Source: Erythrobacter sp. (GTDB lineage: Bacteria > Pseudomonadota > Alphaproteobacteria > Sphingomonadales > Sphingomonadaceae). Taken from it: a DNA stretch of 25,717 nucleotides. Each line of letters starts with the position of its first letter. Within the stretch, counting starts at the first letter, position 1. The notes beneath the pieces are model-generated. The model made no database searches and was not told the DNA's origin. It saw only the letters and a list, made by a program, of their open reading frames with translations. Positions 22,459-25,717 of the stretch are shown here, one piece after another. The position numbers and the translations under genes were made by a program. The stretch covers positions 1 to 25,717 of the forward strand of contig DMWU01000094.1 of assembly GCA_003483125.1 (NCBI GenBank), written 5' to 3'.

Positions 22459-24132
22459 TCACCGGTTCAGTATCCCCGGCAGGATCAATCCCTTATCACG
22501 TGCGCAATCCAACGCCTCTTCATAGCCCGCATCGGCGTGCCGCATCACTCCACTGGCAGGATCGTTCCAGAGCACTCGTTCGAGCCGCCGGGCTGCATCC
22601 TCCGTTCCGTCTGCCACAATGACCATGCCTGCATGCTGGGAAAAGCCCATGCCGACACCTCCGCCATGATGCAGGCTGACCCAGGTTGCGCCCGATGCCG
22701 TGTTGAGCAGCGCGTTAAGCAGCGGCCAGTCAGACACAGCGTCCGAACCATCGCGCATCGCCTCAGTCTCGCGATTGGGGCTGGCAACCGATCCGCTATC
22801 GAGATGATCGCGGCCAATCACCACTGGAGCTTTCAGTTCGCCGCTAGCAACCATTTCATTGAAAGCGAGGCCCAGCCGATGGCGGTCGCCCAGCCCGACC
22901 CAGCAAATACGCGCAGGCAAGCCCTGAAACGAGATCCGCTTGCGCGCCATGTCGAGCCAGCTATGAAGATGATGATTATCGGGCAGCATCTCCTTCACCT
23001 TGGCGTCGGTCTTGTAGATATCTTCCGGGTCGCCAGACAGGGCCGCCCAGCGGAATGGACCTACCCCGCGGCAAAACAGCGGGCGGATATAGGCCGGTAC
23101 GAAGCCGGGAAAGTCGAACGCATTCTCCAGCCCCTCTTCTAGTGCCATTTGCCTGATATTATTTCCATAATCGAGTGTTGGGACACCCGCATCCCAGAAA
23201 GCGAGCATCGCCTCTACCTGTTTCCGCATGCTCTTGCGTGCAGCGGCCTCCACCGCCTTGGGATCGCTTTCGCGTTTGGCGCGCCATTCGCCCATGGTCC
23301 AACCTTCGGGGAGGTATCCATTGATTGGATCGTGCGCCGATGTCTGGTCCGTTACGATATCGGGGTGCGCGCCGCGCCTCACCAATTCGGGGAAAATCTC
23401 CGCTGCATTGCCTAACAGGCCAACCGATTTCGCCTGGCCTGCCTCAGTCCAGCGCGCGATCATCGCGAGCGCCTCATCCAGGCTGTCGGTCTTTTCATCG
23501 AGATATTTGGTACGAAGGCGGAAGTCGATGCTCTCAGAATTGCATTCGACCGCGAGGCAACATGCGCCCGCCATCACCGCTGCAAGCGGTTGCGCACCGC
23601 CCATTCCGCCAAGCCCACCTGTCAGGATCCACTTGCCTTTCAGATTGCCATCATAATGCCTGCGCCCCGCCTCGACGAAAGTCTCGTAAGTTCCCTGAAC
23701 GATTCCCTGCGTGCCGATGTAGATCCAAGAACCGGCGGTCATTTGGCCGTACATCATCAGACCTTGCCTATCGAGCTCGTTAAAGTGATCCCAATTGGCC
23801 CAATGGGGAACAATGTTTGAGTTCGCAATCAGCACGCGTGGCGCATCTGAATGCGTGCGGAAAACACCCACCGGCTTACCCGATTGTACCAACAGTGTCT
23901 CATCATTGCGCAATGTCTTGAGGCTGGAGGTGATCTGATCGAAATCCTCCCAGCTGCGCGCCGCACGCCCTATCCCGCCATAGACGACCAGCTCATCCGG
24001 ATTCTCGGCAACCTGTCGGTCGAGGTTATTCTGGATCATGCGGAAAGGCGCCTCAGTTTGCCAGCTGAGGCAGTTGAGTTCCGGCCCTGTCGGGCTGCTT
24101 ACGCCGCGCGCATTCCTGAGTGTGCGGGTCAT
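22459..24132 (-). CDS. hutU: Urocanate hydratase HutU
   Basis: 557 residues, full length for the family. NAD+-binding segments are conserved ([37 protein letters not shown]). Cys410 in [16 protein letters not shown] is at the same number as the catalytic-region cysteine of the Pseudomonas enzyme. It converts urocanate to 4-imidazolone-5-propanoate, the second step of histidine degradation. The ATG at 24132 overlaps the hutG stop (ATGA). The stop is 44 bp before fdsG. Confidence 0.97.
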   Translation of the reverse strand: MTRTLRNARGVSSPTGPELNCLSWQTEAPFRMIQNNLDRQVAENPDELVVYGGIGRAARSWEDFDQITSSLKTLRNDETLLVQSGKPVGVFRTHSDAPRVLIANSNIVPHWANWDHFNELDRQGLMMYGQMTAGSWIYIGTQGIVQGTYETFVEAGRRHYDGNLKGKWILTGGLGGMGGAQPLAAVMAGACCLAVECNSESIDFRLRTKYLDEKTDSLDEALAMIARWTEAGQAKSVGLLGNAAEIFPELVRRGAHPDIVTDQTSAHDPINGYLPEGWTMGEWRAKRESDPKAVEAAARKSMRKQVEAMLAFWDAGVPTLDYGNNIRQMALEEGLENAFDFPGFVPAYIRPLFCRGVGPFRWAALSGDPEDIYKTDAKVKEMLPDNHHLHSWLDMARKRISFQGLPARICWVGLGDRHRLGLAFNEMVASGELKAPVVIGRDHLDSGSVASPNRETEAMRDGSDAVSDWPLLNALLNTASGATWVSLHHGGGVGMGFSQHAGMVIVADGTEDAARRLERVLWNDPASGVMRHADAGYEEALDCARDKGLILPGILNR

Positions 24133-24917
24133 TTCAATTCTCCAAGCGCTTTAGTGATGGCGTCGAACACTTCGGCCAGCACTAAGCGCAGTTTTTCCGA
24201 TTTTTCTTGTGAGATGGTGAAGGGGGGTAGCTCGCTTTCCAGATAGGCGCTTTGCGCAATTTCCATCTGGATCGCATGGATGCCTGCTTCCGGTTGCCCA
24301 TAGTGCCGCGTTGTCCAACCCCCTTTGAAGCGACCATTGAGCACCGAGGTGAACGCAGAGTTCTCGCAGACATGGGCCACCGCTTGTTCGATCTCTGACG
24401 CACAAGAAGAACCGGAATTCGTGCCGATATTCAGATCGGGCAGAGTTCCCTCGAAAAGATAGGGAGTAGTCGAGCGTATCGAATGGCAATCATAGAGCAG
24501 TGCAAAGCCATGCACTGACTGAACCCGCTCAAGTTCTCCAGCCAATGCATCGTGATAGGGGCGGTGGAATTGCTCCAGACGACGCGCAATTTCTGCTTCG
24601 TCAGGCGAAGTTTCCCAAATGTAGCGACCGTCAAAATCGCTCGACGGAACCAGCCCTGTGGTGTTCTGCCCGGGATAGAGCGAAGCACCATCGGGCGGAC
24701 GATTGGCATCAATCACATAGCGGCTGAAATTTGCGCGGACGATCGTCGCGCCTTCAGCCAGTCCATCGTAAAGTTCGGGGATGCGCCAACCGGTATCGAG
24801 CAATTGCCGCGCGGGTGCCTTCAGCGCCGCGCGCACTTCATCAGGCAAAAATATCCCCGAATGCGGTTGGCCTAGAACGATGGGCCCGTCGCCGCGAATG
24901 GCCTCTACTGGATTCAT
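24129..24917 (-). CDS. hutG: N-formylglutamate deformylase HutG
   Basis: 262 residues of the N-formylglutamate amidohydrolase family. Likely zinc-site segments are [11 protein letters not shown] (His19) and [10 protein letters not shown] (Asp141, His143); [20 protein letters not shown] and [13 protein letters not shown] are family-specific. It cleaves N-formyl-L-glutamate to glutamate and formate, the last step of the five-step histidine route, which also needs formiminoglutamate deiminase (HutF, not in view). The ATG at 24917 overlaps the hutH stop (ATGA), and the gene end overlaps hutU in the same way. Formate produced here is the substrate of the Fds complex encoded downstream. Confidence 0.96.
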   Translation of the reverse strand: MNPVEAIRGDGPIVLGQPHSGIFLPDEVRAALKAPARQLLDTGWRIPELYDGLAEGATIVRANFSRYVIDANRPPDGASLYPGQNTTGLVPSSDFDGRYIWETSPDEAEIARRLEQFHRPYHDALAGELERVQSVHGFALLYDCHSIRSTTPYLFEGTLPDLNIGTNSGSSCASEIEQAVAHVCENSAFTSVLNGRFKGGWTTRHYGQPEAGIHAIQMEIAQSAYLESELPPFTISQEKSEKLRLVLAEVFDAITKALGELK

Positions 24918-25717
24918 GACAATTCGAGGCGAGTCGCCAGCGAACCGGACGATACAAGTTCTACAAGCCTCGCAATATCGCCATCAACCATGCGATCTTC
25001 GTCAAGCGCGGGGCATGCCGCGCGGATATCGGTGATCACATTCTGTAGCGTCGGGCTTGTTTCGAGAGGCGCGCGATATTCGATCCCTTGCGCTGCCGCC
25101 ATTGCCTCAATCCCTAGGATAACGGCCAAATTCTCGTTCATTTCCAACAGTCTGCGTGCTGCGTGGCATGCCATGGAGACATGGTCTTCCTGATCGGCAG
25201 AGGTGGGAGTGGAATCGACCGTTCGCGGATTGGCTAACGAACGGTTCTCGCTCATCACCGCGGCGGATGTGACTTCGGCAATCATCAATCCGGATTGCAG
25301 GCCGGGATCGGCAGACAGGAAAGCGGGTAATCCAAAATTGAGCGACGGATCTACCAACAATGCTACCCTGCGTTGCGCTATGCTGCCGATCTCCGAGATC
25401 GCGAGGGCAACCATATCTGCAACCAGGCCAACAGGCTCTGCATGGAAGTTGCCGCCCGAGACTACCTCGCCGTTGGAAAGCACGAGCGGGTTGTCGGTCA
25501 CTGCGTTGGCCTCTGTCTGCAAAACCTGCCCCGCATGGCGAAGCTGGTCGATGCAGGCGCCGATCACTTGGGGGGCACAGCGCAGACAATAGGGATCCTG
25601 TACGCGCAAATCATCCTCGCGATGGCTTTCGCGAATTTGCGAACCATCCAGAAGCTCGCGGATCATGCGCGCGCTTTCTATCTGCCCGCGATGGCCGCGC
25701 AATGTGTGGACTTCGTC
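24914..25717 (-). CDS. hutH: Histidine ammonia-lyase HutH, C-terminal part (5' end outside window)
   Basis: The frame is open to the right edge; the visible 267 residues begin in the central helical region (…[12 protein letters not shown]), and the TTG at 25702 is internal. Family landmarks are [37 protein letters not shown] and [18 protein letters not shown]. The Ala-Ser-Gly triad that forms the MIO cofactor lies upstream, outside the window. The enzyme deaminates histidine to urocanate. The stop overlaps the hutG ATG, placing it in one operon with hutG and hutU. Confidence 0.96.
   Translation of the reverse strand, partial: DEVHTLRGHRGQIESARMIRELLDGSQIRESHREDDLRVQDPYCLRCAPQVIGACIDQLRHAGQVLQTEANAVTDNPLVLSNGEVVSGGNFHAEPVGLVADMVALAISEIGSIAQRRVALLVDPSLNFGLPAFLSADPGLQSGLMIAEVTSAAVMSENRSLANPRTVDSTPTSADQEDHVSMACHAARRLLEMNENLAVILGIEAMAAAQGIEYRAPLETSPTLQNVITDIRAACPALDEDRMVDGDIARLVELVSSGSLATRLELS

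Noticed and set aside
22537..23142. 201-residue plus-strand frame opposite hutU
   Set aside because: Antisense to a full-length, well-conserved urocanate hydratase; composition (many His, Arg, Ala) is typical of a shadow frame.

Overview
The window reads as chromosomal DNA of a moderately GC-rich alphaproteobacterium, most likely a sphingomonad (Sphingomonadales, perhaps Erythrobacteraceae). This placement is an inference from the large TonB-dependent receptor, the codon use and the gene content. No phylogenetic test was possible. There is no tRNA, rRNA, IS element, phage gene or CRISPR array in view, and no non-coding stretch exceeds about 200 bases. Nearly all genes are on the minus strand, so the biological reading order runs from right to left.

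Right part (25717 to 16616, minus strand): histidine utilisation genes hutH (cut by the window edge), hutG and hutU, followed 44 bp later by a complete soluble NAD-dependent molybdenum formate dehydrogenase operon, fdsG-fdsB-fdsA-fdsD-fdhD. Every junction except hutU/fdsG is a start/stop overlap. HutG releases formate from N-formylglutamate, and the Fds complex oxidises formate to CO2 with NADH formation. The layout therefore looks like a histidine catabolic pathway joined to the disposal of its own one-carbon by-product. mobA, needed for the guanine-dinucleotide form of the molybdenum cofactor, lies head-on on the plus strand. Its stop codon shares the palindrome CTAG with the fdhD stop.

Middle part (16036 to 5138, minus strand): a long co-directional run holding an APC-family permease, a Rieske oxygenase alpha subunit, a phytoene-desaturase/PYROXD2-like FAD oxidoreductase, a 65-residue two-helix membrane protein, a membrane di-iron desaturase/hydroxylase, a cupin, a PQQ- and haem-containing alcohol dehydrogenase lipoprotein, a family III CoA-transferase, an aldo/keto reductase and a FadR-type GntR regulator. 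Read as chemistry, this is oxygenation, alcohol and aldehyde oxidation, CoA activation and regulation. I infer a peripheral catabolic pathway for an unidentified and probably lipophilic substrate.

Left part (5125 to 1): a 79-residue orphan gene on the plus strand, a long-chain-type acyl-CoA dehydrogenase and an SDR on the minus strand (plausible beta-oxidation or dehydrogenation steps of the same pathway), an OmpR-family response regulator with a degenerate receiver, and the C-terminal two thirds or more of a TonB-dependent receptor on the plus strand, ending in a strong intrinsic terminator.
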